From contig CCMO02000001.1 of the NCBI GenBank assembly GCA_000751295.2, forward strand, positions 4,554,615-4,618,614: 64,000 nucleotides of DNA. The letters are read 5' to 3'. Every line of letters begins with the position of its first letter. The first letter of the stretch is position 1. Source of the stretch: a bacterium YEK0313. GTDB lineage: Bacteria > Pseudomonadota > Alphaproteobacteria > Rhizobiales > Phreatobacteraceae. Position numbers and translations under genes: made by a program. The notes beneath the pieces are model-generated. The model was not told the origin of the DNA, searched no databases, and saw nothing but the letters and a program-made list of their open reading frames with translations. This document shows positions 7,933 through 16,350 of the stretch, piece by piece.

Positions 7933-9209
7933 CACGCCGGTTCCTTCGCCAGCACCAGGCAGACGTTCTGTCCGCCGAAACCGAAGGAATTGGAGATCGC
8001 TCTGGTCACCTCGGCCTTGCGCGCGACGTTCGGCACCACGTCGAGATCGATCGAGGGATCGGCCTCGCCATAGTTGATGGTCGGCGGAATGACGCCACGG
8101 CCGATGGTCATCAGCGTGAACACCGCCTCGATCGCGCCGGCGGCCGACAGCGTATGGCCGATCATCGACTTGTTCGAGGAGACGGCGATCGATTTCAGGT
8201 GATCGCCGAACACGGCCGAGAGCCCGACATATTCCATCTTGTCGTTCTCCGGCGTCGAGGTGCCGTGCGCATTGACATATTGGACGTCGGCCGGGGTGAC
8301 GCCGGCCTCGTCGAGCGCGTTGCGGATGCAGCCGATGATCGGCGCGCCGTCCGGGCTCGACCGGGTGCGGTGGAACGAATCGGCCATTTCGCCGCAGCCT
8401 TCCACGACGCCGAGGATCCTGGCCCCGCGTGCCTTGGCGTGATCGTAGGATTCGAGCACCAGCGCGCCCGCGCCTTCCGCCATGACGAAGCCATCGCGGT
8501 CGCGCGAGAACGGCCGGGCCGCCGCCTCGGGCTTCTCGTTGCGGGTCGAGAGCGCCGAGAGCAGCGAGAAGCGCACCAGCGATTCCTGGTTGGCCGAGCC
8601 GTCGGCGCCGATCACCAGCGCGGCATCGGTCTCGCCGCGCCGGATCGCCTCGACGGCAAGCTGAATGGCGGTCGCGCCGGTGGCGCAGGCGGTCGACACG
8701 GAAATCGGCGCGCCCTTGGTGCCGAAGCGGTCGGCCAGCTCGTCGCTCACCGAGCCGAACAGGAACCGCGTCTGCATGGCCGAGAAGTCCTTCGCCGCCG
8801 CGCCCTTGAGCAGCTCGCCATAGGTGACGGCGTCGGGCCGCCCGCCGGCGCGGGCGAGTTCCTGGCGCTGCGGCCATTCGAGCTCCACCGGCGGCATGCC
8901 GAGGAACAGCGGGCCGGGGAAATCGCCGTCCGCGCCGAGGCCGGCTTCCGCAACGGCCTCGTCGGCCGCCAGGGCGGCCATTTTGGTCGTCAGGTCGGGA
9001 GCATTGTCGAACGGCACGAAATCCACCGTGCCGCCGATCGTCGTCCTGAGGCCGTCGACCGGAAAGCGGGTCAGCCGGTGGATGCCGGACACGCCGGCCG
9101 TCAGCTTGGCCCAGTTGTCCTCCTTGCCCTGTCCGAGCGAGGTGACCACGCCCATGCCGGTCACCACCACCACGGGACGTCCATGCTTGTCCTTCGCCGC
9201 GCCAGCCAT
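7932..9209 (-). CDS. fabF1XL: Beta-ketoacyl-ACP synthase for very-long-chain fatty acid (FabF1XL)
   Basis: Condensing enzyme of 425 residues with the intact KAS I/II triad: Cys175 in VSTACATGAT, His in NAHGTSTPENDK and His in SNKSMIGHTLSAAGA. It should elongate acyl chains on AcpXL to the C26-C30 range used as a secondary acyl group on lipid A. ATG 9209 is chosen because GAGGGAG lies just upstream and the longer in-frame version would add an Arg-rich tail over the previous stop. It follows fabF2XL with an 11-bp gap on the same strand, as in rhizobial lipid A clusters. Confidence 0.88.
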   Translation of the reverse strand: MAGAAKDKHGRPVVVVTGMGVVTSLGQGKEDNWAKLTAGVSGIHRLTRFPVDGLRTTIGGTVDFVPFDNAPDLTTKMAALAADEAVAEAGLGADGDFPGPLFLGMPPVELEWPQRQELARAGGRPDAVTYGELLKGAAAKDFSAMQTRFLFGSVSDELADRFGTKGAPISVSTACATGATAIQLAVEAIRRGETDAALVIGADGSANQESLVRFSLLSALSTRNEKPEAAARPFSRDRDGFVMAEGAGALVLESYDHAKARGARILGVVEGCGEMADSFHRTRSSPDGAPIIGCIRNALDEAGVTPADVQYVNAHGTSTPENDKMEYVGLSAVFGDHLKSIAVSSNKSMIGHTLSAAGAIEAVFTLMTIGRGVIPPTINYGEADPSIDLDVVPNVARKAEVTRAISNSFGFGGQNVCLVLAKEPA

Positions 9210-9220
9210 GCCGGTCTCCC

Positions 9221-10426
9221 TCAGATCGCTTCCACGAGGCCGAGACCCTCGCCGCGCCAATGGCCGACCGAGGTTACCACCGCCTGCTTCACCTTGCGTG
9301 TCATGGCCGCTTCGGTCGGCGACCCGCCGACCGGCGGAACGGCCTCACCGCGCGCCACCATCATGGCGGCGAGCGCGATATTGGCCGGGAAGGTCGCTTC
9401 CACGCTGTGGCCGATCACCGAGCCGGTGGCGCGGGTCGGCACCCGGCGCTGATCGAGGAGGTCGCGCTCGATGGCGACCGGTCCGGCGACGCCGGTGCTG
9501 CCCGAAACCACCACGGTCGCGCCCGGCACCAGCTGGGGCGAGATGGCGTTCCACTGCACCGCCAGGGAATGTTCGGCCTGTCCCGGCTTGCGCGCCGTGC
9601 GGTCGGAGGTGACCGTCGTCAGCCTGGCGATCGGCTTGGCGCCACGCTTCTCGGCATGTTCGCGCGCCTCGATCACCAGGAACGCGCCGACCGAGCCGAG
9701 AATGGTGCCGCCGCCCGCGCTCTGGCGCTCCCAGACCGGGGCCCAGGGCTTGGTCCAGTTCATGTGGCCGAGCTCGAAATGCAGGATCGTATCGGGTCGC
9801 TCGGCCGAATAGGCGCCGCCGACCAGGAACAGGTCGCCCTGCCCGGCATGGCAGCGCGCCAGCGCGACGCGCACGGCATCGACCCCGGCCATTTCCTCGC
9901 CCATCAGGGTGCGCGAGGAGCCGACCACCCCGTGGACGATCGAAATATTGCCGGCCAGCAGGTTGGAAAGCTGGGCCAGGAACAGGGTCGGCCTCAGATC
10001 GTTCATCAGCCGCTCGTTGAGGAAGGCGCCCGGTGCGTTGGATGCTTCGAGGCCGGTCAGCACCTGGCCGTCGACAGCATAGTCGCGCTCGCCACCGCCG
10101 GCGGCGACGACCATGTGCATGCTGGACAGGAGCGCCTTGTCGCCCTTCACCCCGGCATCGTCGAGCGCCAGGCCCGCCGCATAGGTGCCGAGCCGCTGCC
10201 AGGCCTCCATCTGCCGCCGGTCGCCCCGGTCGGGGATCTGCTTGACGACGTCGATGGCGACCGCCGGATGCACGTGATAGGGCGCGTAGGTGGCCGAATC
10301 GACCTTCAGCCAGGCGTCCTTATCTCCGCCAAGGGCGGCCCAATGCGCATCGAGCCCCTCGCCGAGCGCCGTGACAAGGCCGATCCCGGTGATCCAGGCC
10401 TCGCGTTCCCGGGCAATCGACATCAA
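9221..10426 (-). CDS. fabF2XL: Ketosynthase-like protein lacking the active-site Cys (FabF2XL, chain-length-factor-like)
   Basis: This 401-residue protein has the thiolase-fold layout of KAS II enzymes (WITGIGLVTALGEG at the start, GHSVEATFPANIALAAM near the end). The nucleophile region reads HGVVGSSRTLMG (165-176), with no cysteine where KAS has TACA. The first catalytic His loop (NAHGT) is replaced by VVSGSTG; only the second His is kept. It therefore probably cannot condense alone and may pair with FabF1XL, in the way chain-length factors pair with type II PKS ketosynthases (inference). Synteny with acpXL-fabZXL-fabF2XL-fabF1XL supports the name. Confidence 0.8.
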   Translation of the reverse strand: MMSIAREREAWITGIGLVTALGEGLDAHWAALGGDKDAWLKVDSATYAPYHVHPAVAIDVVKQIPDRGDRRQMEAWQRLGTYAAGLALDDAGVKGDKALLSSMHMVVAAGGGERDYAVDGQVLTGLEASNAPGAFLNERLMNDLRPTLFLAQLSNLLAGNISIVHGVVGSSRTLMGEEMAGVDAVRVALARCHAGQGDLFLVGGAYSAERPDTILHFELGHMNWTKPWAPVWERQSAGGGTILGSVGAFLVIEAREHAEKRGAKPIARLTTVTSDRTARKPGQAEHSLAVQWNAISPQLVPGATVVVSGSTGVAGPVAIERDLLDQRRVPTRATGSVIGHSVEATFPANIALAAMMVARGEAVPPVGGSPTEAAMTRKVKQAVVTSVGHWRGEGLGLVEAI

Positions 10427-10451
10427 GCACTCCTCATTTATCGCATTGTTG

Positions 10452-10925
10452 TCAGGCGGCTTCGAGCTTTTCGAACGGGAACTCGAGGCGCTCGCCCCAT
10501 TCGCGGATCATCAGGGCGAATTTTGGATCTGGGAAGGTCTTCACCGCAAACTTGATCTCGGCTTCCGCAACCTTCTTGCCCTGGCGGGTAATGAAGGCCT
10601 TGGTCACCGCGTAGCCGGAGCCGTCGCCGACGAGTTGGGCGGTGACTTCGAGCGGCGTCGAAGGCTGCACGAAATCGCGCATCTTGGCCGAATTGGTGCC
10701 GACCAGGAACGGCATGGCGGTCAGCTTGTTCAGGCCGAGAATCAGCCAGCCCGAGGTCTGGGCCATGGCCTCGATCATCAAGACGCCCGGCAGCAGCGGG
10801 TAGCCGGGGAAATGCCCTTCGAAAACCGGGCTCTCCGCAGGCACGTCCGCCGCCGCCGTCAAAGTCTTCGCCTGCGCGTCGAACGACAGGACGCGCGTGA
10901 TCATCTGGAAATATTCGAGCCGCAT
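10452..10925 (-). CDS. fabZXL: 3-hydroxyacyl-ACP dehydratase of the VLCFA locus (FabZXL)
   Basis: Hot-dog fold dehydratase of 157 residues that removes water from beta-hydroxyacyl-AcpXL. The FabZ/FabA active site is seen as GHFPGYPLLPGVLMIEAMAQ, with His38 and Glu52. The ATG at 10925 is preceded by GGGAGG at a good distance; the upstream in-frame ATG at 10988 lacks a site. It lies between acpXL and fabF2XL on the same strand, 25 bp before fabF2XL. Confidence 0.9.
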   Translation of the reverse strand: MRLEYFQMITRVLSFDAQAKTLTAAADVPAESPVFEGHFPGYPLLPGVLMIEAMAQTSGWLILGLNKLTAMPFLVGTNSAKMRDFVQPSTPLEVTAQLVGDGSGYAVTKAFITRQGKKVAEAEIKFAVKTFPDPKFALMIREWGERLEFPFEKLEAA

Positions 10926-11036
10926 GGAACGCGGACCTCCCGTCAGCGGGACCGCACTCGACAGGGCCCGGACCGATGAACGAAGCAAAGCCCCGAAACG
11001 AGTGAGGGCCCCGGCGACGTCAGGCGCGCGCCGGCG

Positions 11037-11318
11037 TCACGCCGTCTTGGCGGCGACCAGCTCGTCGATCTTCGTGCACAGCGCACCGAGCACGAAATAG
11101 TCCTCGGTCTTCGCCTTGCCCTCGTTCACCTCCTGCGTCCACTTCTCGAGCGGCAGCTTGATCCCGAACGCCTTGTCGATCGCGAAGGCGATGTCGAGGA
11201 AGTCGAGCGAATCGATGCCGAGATCATCGATCGCGTGGCTTTCCGGCGTGATCTTCTCCAGCGGAATGTCGCAGGTTTCCGAGATGATCTTCGAGACGGT
11301 TTCGAAGGTGGACGACAT
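11037..11318 (-). CDS. acpXL: Acyl carrier protein AcpXL for lipid A very-long-chain fatty acid
   Basis: Acidic protein of 93 residues with the phosphopantetheine site GIDSLDFLD (Ser37). The length and the C-terminal extension after the four-helix ACP core match AcpXL, the special carrier that holds 27-hydroxyoctacosanoate-type chains before LpxXL transfers them to lipid A. It is the first gene of the leftward unit acpXL-fabZXL-fabF2XL-fabF1XL-SDR. A 111-bp gap separates it from fabZXL. The neighbours make this assignment firmer than the sequence alone. Confidence 0.92.
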   Translation of the reverse strand: MSSTFETVSKIISETCDIPLEKITPESHAIDDLGIDSLDFLDIAFAIDKAFGIKLPLEKWTQEVNEGKAKTEDYFVLGALCTKIDELVAAKTA

Positions 11319-11413
11319 TATTGAGGGTCTCCGTGCGGGCCGCCATCCGGCGAATAGATGCGAGACAATAGGAGGCGGGTGCCCGCGAGGGGCATCGTTT
11401 AGGCTTCGGGCCT

Positions 11414-11442
11414 GCTATAGAGGAGCCGTCGCAAGTCATCAA
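11414..11442 (-). promoter_or_regulatory. Candidate sigma-70 promoter for the acpXL operon
   Basis: On the minus strand TTGATG (11437-11442) and TATAGC (11414-11419) are separated by exactly 17 bases. Initiation near 11407 would give a leader of about 90 bases before acpXL. The site sits in the 320-bp divergent gap 11319-11638 between acpXL and adhXL; nothing else in that gap looks like a gene. The rightward unit has a good AAGGAG site at 11627-11632, but I see no equally clear promoter for it. Confidence 0.5.
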
Positions 11443-11638
11443 CCCTCCGCATTCCCGACCGACAGGGGTAAGTTCGCGTTAACCCTCGCCTCTCCGGGCC
11501 GCCGGCTCGACGCCGGCCGCCCTGCCCCCGGGCGCCGGCGAGTTGACGAGGCCCGTCCTGCCCTTTAGGCAGCGCCACTCGTTTTTCACAGAGCGCGCTG
11601 CGCTCCCGAAAGCCAAACCGGACCTCAAGGAGAATCCG

Positions 11639-12661
11639 ATGCGCGCGCTCCGTCTCCATGGTGACCGCGACCTCCGCCTGGAAGAGATCGAGGACGCGCC
11701 GGCGCCCGCGGCGGGCGAGGTCCGCATCAGGATCGCCGCCGTCGCGCTGAATCACATCGACGTCTGGGGCTTTCGCGGCATGGCCTTCGCCAAGCGGAAG
11801 ATGCCGCTGGTGGTGGGCGCCGAGGCCTCCGGCACGATCGATGCCGTCGGAGCCGGCGTCACCCGCTTCAAGGCGGGCGACAAGGTCGCCATGTTCGGCG
11901 CCAAGACCTGCGGAACCTGCGTCTACTGCCGGTCGAACCGCGACAATCTCTGCGAGAATGTCGGCGGCGTCATGGGTTTCCATATCGACGGCTTCGCCTG
12001 CGAATACGTCACCATGGAAGAGCGGCTGGTCGTGCCGGTTCCCGCCGGCGTCTCGCTGACCGATGCCGCGACCGCACCGATCACCTTCTCGACCGTCGAG
12101 CACATGCTGTTCGACAACTGCAGGCTCCAGCCCGGCGAAACCGTGCTGGTCCAGGCCGGCGGCTCCGGCATCGGCACCGTGGCGATCAAGGTGGCCAAGG
12201 CGCTCGGCTGCACCGTCATCACGACCGTCGGCGATGACGAAAAGGCCGAGAAGGCGCGCGCCATCGGCGCCGACCACGTCATCAACTACCGCACCGAGCG
12301 CTTCGAAGGCGTCGTCCGCAAGATCACCAAGAAGAAGGGCGTCGACGTCGTGTTCGAGCATACCGGCGCCGATACCTGGAACGGCTCGCTCCTGTGCATG
12401 AAGCGCGGCGGCCGGCTGGCGACCTGCGGCGCCACCTCGGGCGCCACCGTCCAGATGAACCTGATGCAGCTGTTCCAGCAGCAGTACAAGATCCTCGGCT
12501 CGTTCGGCGCGCCGATCCGGGCGATCGCCGACGGCCTGAAGCGGATCGCCGACGGCGTCTCGCCGGTCATCGACACCGAATTGCCGATGGACCGGTTCCA
12601 GGAGGCGCTCGACCGGCTGGAGAGCCGCCGCGTCTTCGGCAAGATCCTCGTCAAGATCTAA
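11639..12661 (+). CDS. adhXL: Zinc-type alcohol dehydrogenase-like protein of the VLCFA locus (AdhXL)
   Basis: MDR-superfamily oxidoreductase of 340 residues. Structural-zinc cysteines are visible as Cys91, Cys94, Cys97 and Cys105 in CGTCVYC...C. The NAD(P) site is GGSGIGTVAIKVAKALG near 175. The usual catalytic-zinc Cys position near residue 38 reads NHIDVW, as in quinone-reductase-like members, so it may act as an enoyl reductase rather than an alcohol dehydrogenase (inference). The homologous gene sits inside rhizobial acpXL-lpxXL clusters. ATG 11639 follows AAGGAG. lpxXL is 14 bp downstream. Confidence 0.82.
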   Translation: MRALRLHGDRDLRLEEIEDAPAPAAGEVRIRIAAVALNHIDVWGFRGMAFAKRKMPLVVGAEASGTIDAVGAGVTRFKAGDKVAMFGAKTCGTCVYCRSNRDNLCENVGGVMGFHIDGFACEYVTMEERLVVPVPAGVSLTDAATAPITFSTVEHMLFDNCRLQPGETVLVQAGGSGIGTVAIKVAKALGCTVITTVGDDEKAEKARAIGADHVINYRTERFEGVVRKITKKKGVDVVFEHTGADTWNGSLLCMKRGGRLATCGATSGATVQMNLMQLFQQQYKILGSFGAPIRAIADGLKRIADGVSPVIDTELPMDRFQEALDRLESRRVFGKILVKI

Positions 12662-12675
12662 GCGCGGCCCGTCCC

Positions 12676-13590
12676 TTGGTCCGCTGGATCCGCCACAACT
12701 ATCCCTGGGCCATGCTGCCGCTCGACTGGGTGGTGGGCGTACTCGTGCTCGTCGGGCTGCGTCTCGTCCGTTCGCTCGGCCCGGACCGGGCGAGCGATCT
12801 CGGCGCCTTCGTGGCGCCGCGCATCGGCCGGCTCATCAAGGCGAACCGCACCGGCTATGCCAATCTGAAGGCCGCCTTTCCCGAGAAGTCCGAGGCCGAG
12901 ATCCAGGCGATCCTGCGCGGCGTCTGGGAAAATCTCGGCCGCACCGCCTGCGAATACGCCTGCATGGACGACCTCTGGGACTTCGACGTCGCGAGGCCGA
13001 ACCAGGGTCGCATCATCACCGACGACGTGCCGCTTTATGAAAGGCTGCGCGACGACGGCAAGCCGGCGATCTTCTTCGCCGCCCATCTCGCCAACTGGGA
13101 GATGCCGGCGGTGGCCGCGGCCGCCCACGGGCTCGACACCACCGCGCTCTACCGCATGCCCAACAATCGCTTCGTGGCGCGGGCGATCGCCAAGATCCGC
13201 GGCCGGACCATGGGCAAGATGGTCGCCTCCGGCGGCGCCGGCGTGCTGCAGCTTGCCCGTGAGCTGGAGCGCAACAACCATATCGGCATGCTGATCGACC
13301 AGCACCTGGCGCGCGGCGTCGACGTCACCTTTTTCGGGCGCCCGGCCAAGGCCAATCCCACTGCCGCCAAGCTCGCCCGCGAATTCGACTGCCCGGTCCA
13401 CGGCGCTCGGGTGATCCGCCTGCCCGGCAACCGGTTCCGGCTGGAGGCGACCGAGGAGCTCGTGCTGCCGCGGGACGCCGATGGCCGGATCGACGTCAAG
13501 GGCGCCATGCAGGTGATGACCGACGTCGTCGAATCCTGGGTGCGGGAACATCCCGAACAGTGGCTCTGGCTGCATCGCCGCTGGCGCTGA
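12676..13590 (+). CDS. lpxXL: Lipid A very-long-chain acyltransferase (LpxXL)
   Basis: LpxL/HtrB-type acyltransferase of 304 residues, with an N-terminal membrane anchor (about 10-32) and the catalytic HX4E motif in HLANWE (His137, Glu142). It should transfer the C28-type acyl chain from AcpXL to lipid A at the inner membrane. The start taken is TTG 12676, which keeps the basic N-terminus before the membrane segment; ATG 12712 is the alternative and would cut into it. It is the last gene of the rightward half of the locus. Confidence 0.85.
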   Translation: MVRWIRHNYPWAMLPLDWVVGVLVLVGLRLVRSLGPDRASDLGAFVAPRIGRLIKANRTGYANLKAAFPEKSEAEIQAILRGVWENLGRTACEYACMDDLWDFDVARPNQGRIITDDVPLYERLRDDGKPAIFFAAHLANWEMPAVAAAAHGLDTTALYRMPNNRFVARAIAKIRGRTMGKMVASGGAGVLQLARELERNNHIGMLIDQHLARGVDVTFFGRPAKANPTAAKLAREFDCPVHGARVIRLPGNRFRLEATEELVLPRDADGRIDVKGAMQVMTDVVESWVREHPEQWLWLHRRWR

Positions 13591-13639
13591 ACCGCGCACC
13601 GTTAACGACGCTGCTTGTCAGCCGAATGACAGACTATGG

Positions 13640-13654
13640 ACAAATCCGATTTGT
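13640..13654. promoter_or_regulatory. Palindrome upstream of small membrane ORF
   Basis: ACAAAT (13640-13645) and ATTTGT (13649-13654) are exact reverse complements around CCG. A wider pair GGACAAA (13638-13644) and TTTGTCC (13664-13670) overlaps it, and GTTCAC/GTGAAC flank 13681-13687. The stretch is clearly more AT-rich than its surroundings. It lies 44 bp before a 50-codon ORF and could be an operator; no regulator is identified. Confidence 0.3.
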
Positions 13655-13697
13655 GTATTAAGCTTTGTCCCGTGGTTCACAGCGGCGGTGAACGATC

Positions 13698-13850
13698 ATG
13701 CAAGGCCAGAGACTTTATTGGCAGGCTGCGCGCGTCGATCGTGAGGTAACGTTCGAGAAGCCCGCAGGGACTTGGCGCATCGCTCTGCTTGCCAGTATTG
13801 GCCTGTGGGGGCTGATTGCGACCGCTCTCATGCAACTGATCGGCGCATAG
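13698..13850 (+). CDS. Small single-span membrane protein, unknown
   Basis: A 50-residue frame with a basic-acidic N-terminal half (RLYWQAARVDREVTFEKP) and one hydrophobic helix (about 28-48, IALLASIGLWGLIATALMQL). The ribosome site is weak (GGTG about 8 bases upstream). I do not recognise a family. It is supported by its membrane-helix pattern and by the structured AT-rich upstream region. It could still be a chance ORF. Confidence 0.45.
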   Translation: MQGQRLYWQAARVDREVTFEKPAGTWRIALLASIGLWGLIATALMQLIGA

Positions 13851-13887
13851 CCCGCTCCTCGCGCGGCGCGGCGCAAGCGACTTTGCT

Positions 13888-15054
13888 TCAGTCTTCGCGT
13901 GTCTTCTGCCAGTCGGCCCGGCGACTGTCGATCCGTGCGTTGAGGAGCGCTTGGCTGTTCCAGTCATAGGTGGCGTGGAACTGCGACGCGAGACCCGGCG
14001 CGACCACTTCCATGAAGTCCTCGACATAGGGGCCGCTTGAACCCGGCCCGTAATAGGCGAGCGCGAAAGCATTAGCCTCCTCGCTCAGCATGGTTTCCGT
14101 CAGCACGCCGTCGACTTCGTAGAACACCGCGAGCGCGGTCATGTCGCGCCTGAGATAGGCCGCGATCGGACGCTCGAGCTGGGCCCTGCATTCGGGGCTC
14201 AACAGGCCTCGCTCGATGAGCCAGCCGAAGAAATAAGCAGGAAGCATGCCGGCCCGCTCGTGGGGCAGGCGGAATTCCTCGACCGTCTCGGCGTGGTGTT
14301 TCGCCTTGTCGTAGATCGGCCGGAGCCTGGAAAGGTCGACCGCCGCATCTGCCGGCTCAGGCGGGTCGTAACCGCCCTCGATCGCCGCCAGCGCCGCATA
14401 GCCGAGCGAGCGGCCGTCATAGGCCAGCCCGCGGCCTATCCCGTCGGCAAGATCGATGACGATCGCCTCGAAATCGAGCACCGTGGCCGGCCAGCCGTGC
14501 TCGGGCCGGGCATGCGACATGACCACCGGCCGACGATAGCTCAGCATCTGCCGGTTGCCGCGCTCGAGATCGAGCCGCCAAGCATAGTCCGGGCGCCGCG
14601 CGACGACGGTCTCGCCCAGCACGATCGCCACGTCCATCAGCATGGACAGGGCGATGTGCTGCCCGCCCTTGTCGCTGCCGAGCCAGCGCGGATAGCCGTC
14701 GCCGTATCCGGTGAGGCCTTCGATGACAATGGCGGGCCATTCGGCCCGCGACCAGGCGTGCAGCGCATCGAGCAGCGGCCGCGGATCCGCTGCGGCAAGC
14801 CCGCCGGCGAGGTCGATGCCGAACCGGCCGACGAGCTCGCCGAGAGCCGCCAAGCGCGCCGGCCGCTGCTCCAGGAGGTAGGCGAGATTGGCGTCGCATT
14901 GCTTGCGGGTCACCGCCTTCGGCGGTCCCGGATGCGGCGCCCGATACTGCGGATAAGCTGCCAGAAGCCCCGGCAGCCGGCCCGATTCCTTCGGCCGCGG
15001 CGGCAGCCCGCCGCCGCCAAGACGCCCAAACCAACGCATCAGCCGATCGCGCAT
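13888..15054 (-). CDS. Conserved-looking hypothetical protein, 388 residues
   Basis: I do not recognise this family. The product is soluble, rich in Arg, Tyr and Trp, with no signal peptide. It has a Pro-rich start (PPRPKESGRLPGLLAAYP) and a middle part with GYGDGYPRWLGSDKGGQHIALSML. The second half has DFEAIVIDLADGIGRGLAYDGRSLGYAALAAI and a cluster of Tyr/Asp near the C-terminus. Codon choice is normal for the window, so it is probably expressed. ATG 15054 is chosen over an in-frame start at 15168, whose extra residues look non-coding; ATG 15039 is also possible. It stands alone between lpxXL and a divergent oxidoreductase gene. Confidence 0.6.
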   Translation of the reverse strand: MRDRLMRWFGRLGGGGLPPRPKESGRLPGLLAAYPQYRAPHPGPPKAVTRKQCDANLAYLLEQRPARLAALGELVGRFGIDLAGGLAAADPRPLLDALHAWSRAEWPAIVIEGLTGYGDGYPRWLGSDKGGQHIALSMLMDVAIVLGETVVARRPDYAWRLDLERGNRQMLSYRRPVVMSHARPEHGWPATVLDFEAIVIDLADGIGRGLAYDGRSLGYAALAAIEGGYDPPEPADAAVDLSRLRPIYDKAKHHAETVEEFRLPHERAGMLPAYFFGWLIERGLLSPECRAQLERPIAAYLRRDMTALAVFYEVDGVLTETMLSEEANAFALAYYGPGSSGPYVEDFMEVVAPGLASQFHATYDWNSQALLNARIDSRRADWQKTRED

Positions 15055-15219
15055 GGCCAAACTCCGGAACGACTTTGCCGGCGATCTTGGGCGGCCGCCG
15101 CAGCGCCGGTCAATGTCCTGGCCTTGCCCGCCGTTGACCACCCTTGCGACGTGCCCCCTTTCCCGCATCGCCGAAGGCCCTTAAACAAAGAGCCCGTTTG
15201 CGGGGGTGCGTATCGGCCC

Positions 15220-16350
15220 ATGACAGCATATTCGATCGATGCCGTGGTCATCGGCGCCGGCGTTGTGGGCCTCGCCGTTGCGCGCCGCCTGGCGCTCGCC
15301 GGCCGGGAAACGCTGGTCATCGAAGCCGCCGACGCCATCGGGACCGGGACATCCTCGCGCAACAGCGAGGTGATCCATGCCGCGCTCTATTATCCGACGG
15401 GATCGCTGAAGGCCGCCGCCTGCCTGCGCGGCAAGGAGCTGCTCTACCGCTATGCGGCCGACCGCGGCGTGCGGGCCGAAAACTGCGGCAAGCTGATGGT
15501 GGCGACCGAAACCGCGCAATTGCCGAAACTCCAGGCGATCTGGGACCAGGCCCATGCCAATGGCGTCACGGGCCTTGCCTGGATGACGCCGGAGGATGTC
15601 CGCGCCATCGAGCCGGAAGTGGCCTGCGTCAAGGCCTTCATGTCCGGCACGACCGGCATCGTCGACAGCCACGGCCTGATGCTGGCGCTGCAGGGCGACC
15701 TGGAAGATGCCGGCGGCATGGTCGCCTTCGAAACACCCGTCCTGTCGGCCGAAATCGCCGCGGACGGCATCGTCCTGCAGACTGGCGGAACCGCGCCGGC
15801 CGAGATCGCCACGCCCCTGCTGGTCAATGCAGCCGGCCATTTCGCGCCCAAATTCCTGCATGACCTCAAGGGCTTTCCGGCCGACTGGATTCCGCGGCAA
15901 TGGTACGCGAAGGGCAATTATTTCGCTCTGACCGGCCGTCAGCCGTTCTCCCGGCTCGTCTATCCCATGCCCGATGCCGCGGGGCTCGGCGTGCACGCGA
16001 CCATCGACCTGCAGGGCCGCTGCCGTTTCGGCCCCGACGTCGAGTGGGTCGAGAACGAGCATGACCTCGTGGTCGACCCGGCGCGCTCCGCCGGCTTCTA
16101 TGCCGCCATCCGCAGCTATTGGCCCGGGTTGCCCGACGATGCCCTGCAGCCCGACTATGCCGGCATCCGGCCGAAGCTGCACGGGCCCGGCACGCCGATG
16201 CCCGACTTCCGCGTGGATGGTCCGGAGGCACACGGCATATCCGGCCTCGTCAATCTGCTCGGCATCGAAAGCCCGGGGCTCACCGCCTCGCTCGCCCTTG
16301 CCGATATCGTCGCCGAGCGCCTCGGCCTTGCCGTCCTGGAGACCGTCTGA
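15220..16350 (+). CDS. FAD-dependent oxidoreductase, L-2-hydroxyglutarate oxidase-like
   Basis: DAO-family flavoprotein of 376 residues with the FAD motif GAGVVGLAVARRL (12-24). The segment SSRNSEVIHAALYYPTGSLKA is typical of the LhgO/L2HGDH group, which oxidises L-2-hydroxyglutarate and related 2-hydroxy acids. The C-terminal part GIRPKL...GLVNLLGIESPGLTASLA also fits that group. Its stop shares a base with the ATG of the amidase gene (TGATG), so the two are co-translated and probably act on one compound. The substrate is not certain. Confidence 0.8.
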   Translation: MTAYSIDAVVIGAGVVGLAVARRLALAGRETLVIEAADAIGTGTSSRNSEVIHAALYYPTGSLKAAACLRGKELLYRYAADRGVRAENCGKLMVATETAQLPKLQAIWDQAHANGVTGLAWMTPEDVRAIEPEVACVKAFMSGTTGIVDSHGLMLALQGDLEDAGGMVAFETPVLSAEIAADGIVLQTGGTAPAEIATPLLVNAAGHFAPKFLHDLKGFPADWIPRQWYAKGNYFALTGRQPFSRLVYPMPDAAGLGVHATIDLQGRCRFGPDVEWVENEHDLVVDPARSAGFYAAIRSYWPGLPDDALQPDYAGIRPKLHGPGTPMPDFRVDGPEAHGISGLVNLLGIESPGLTASLALADIVAERLGLAVLETV

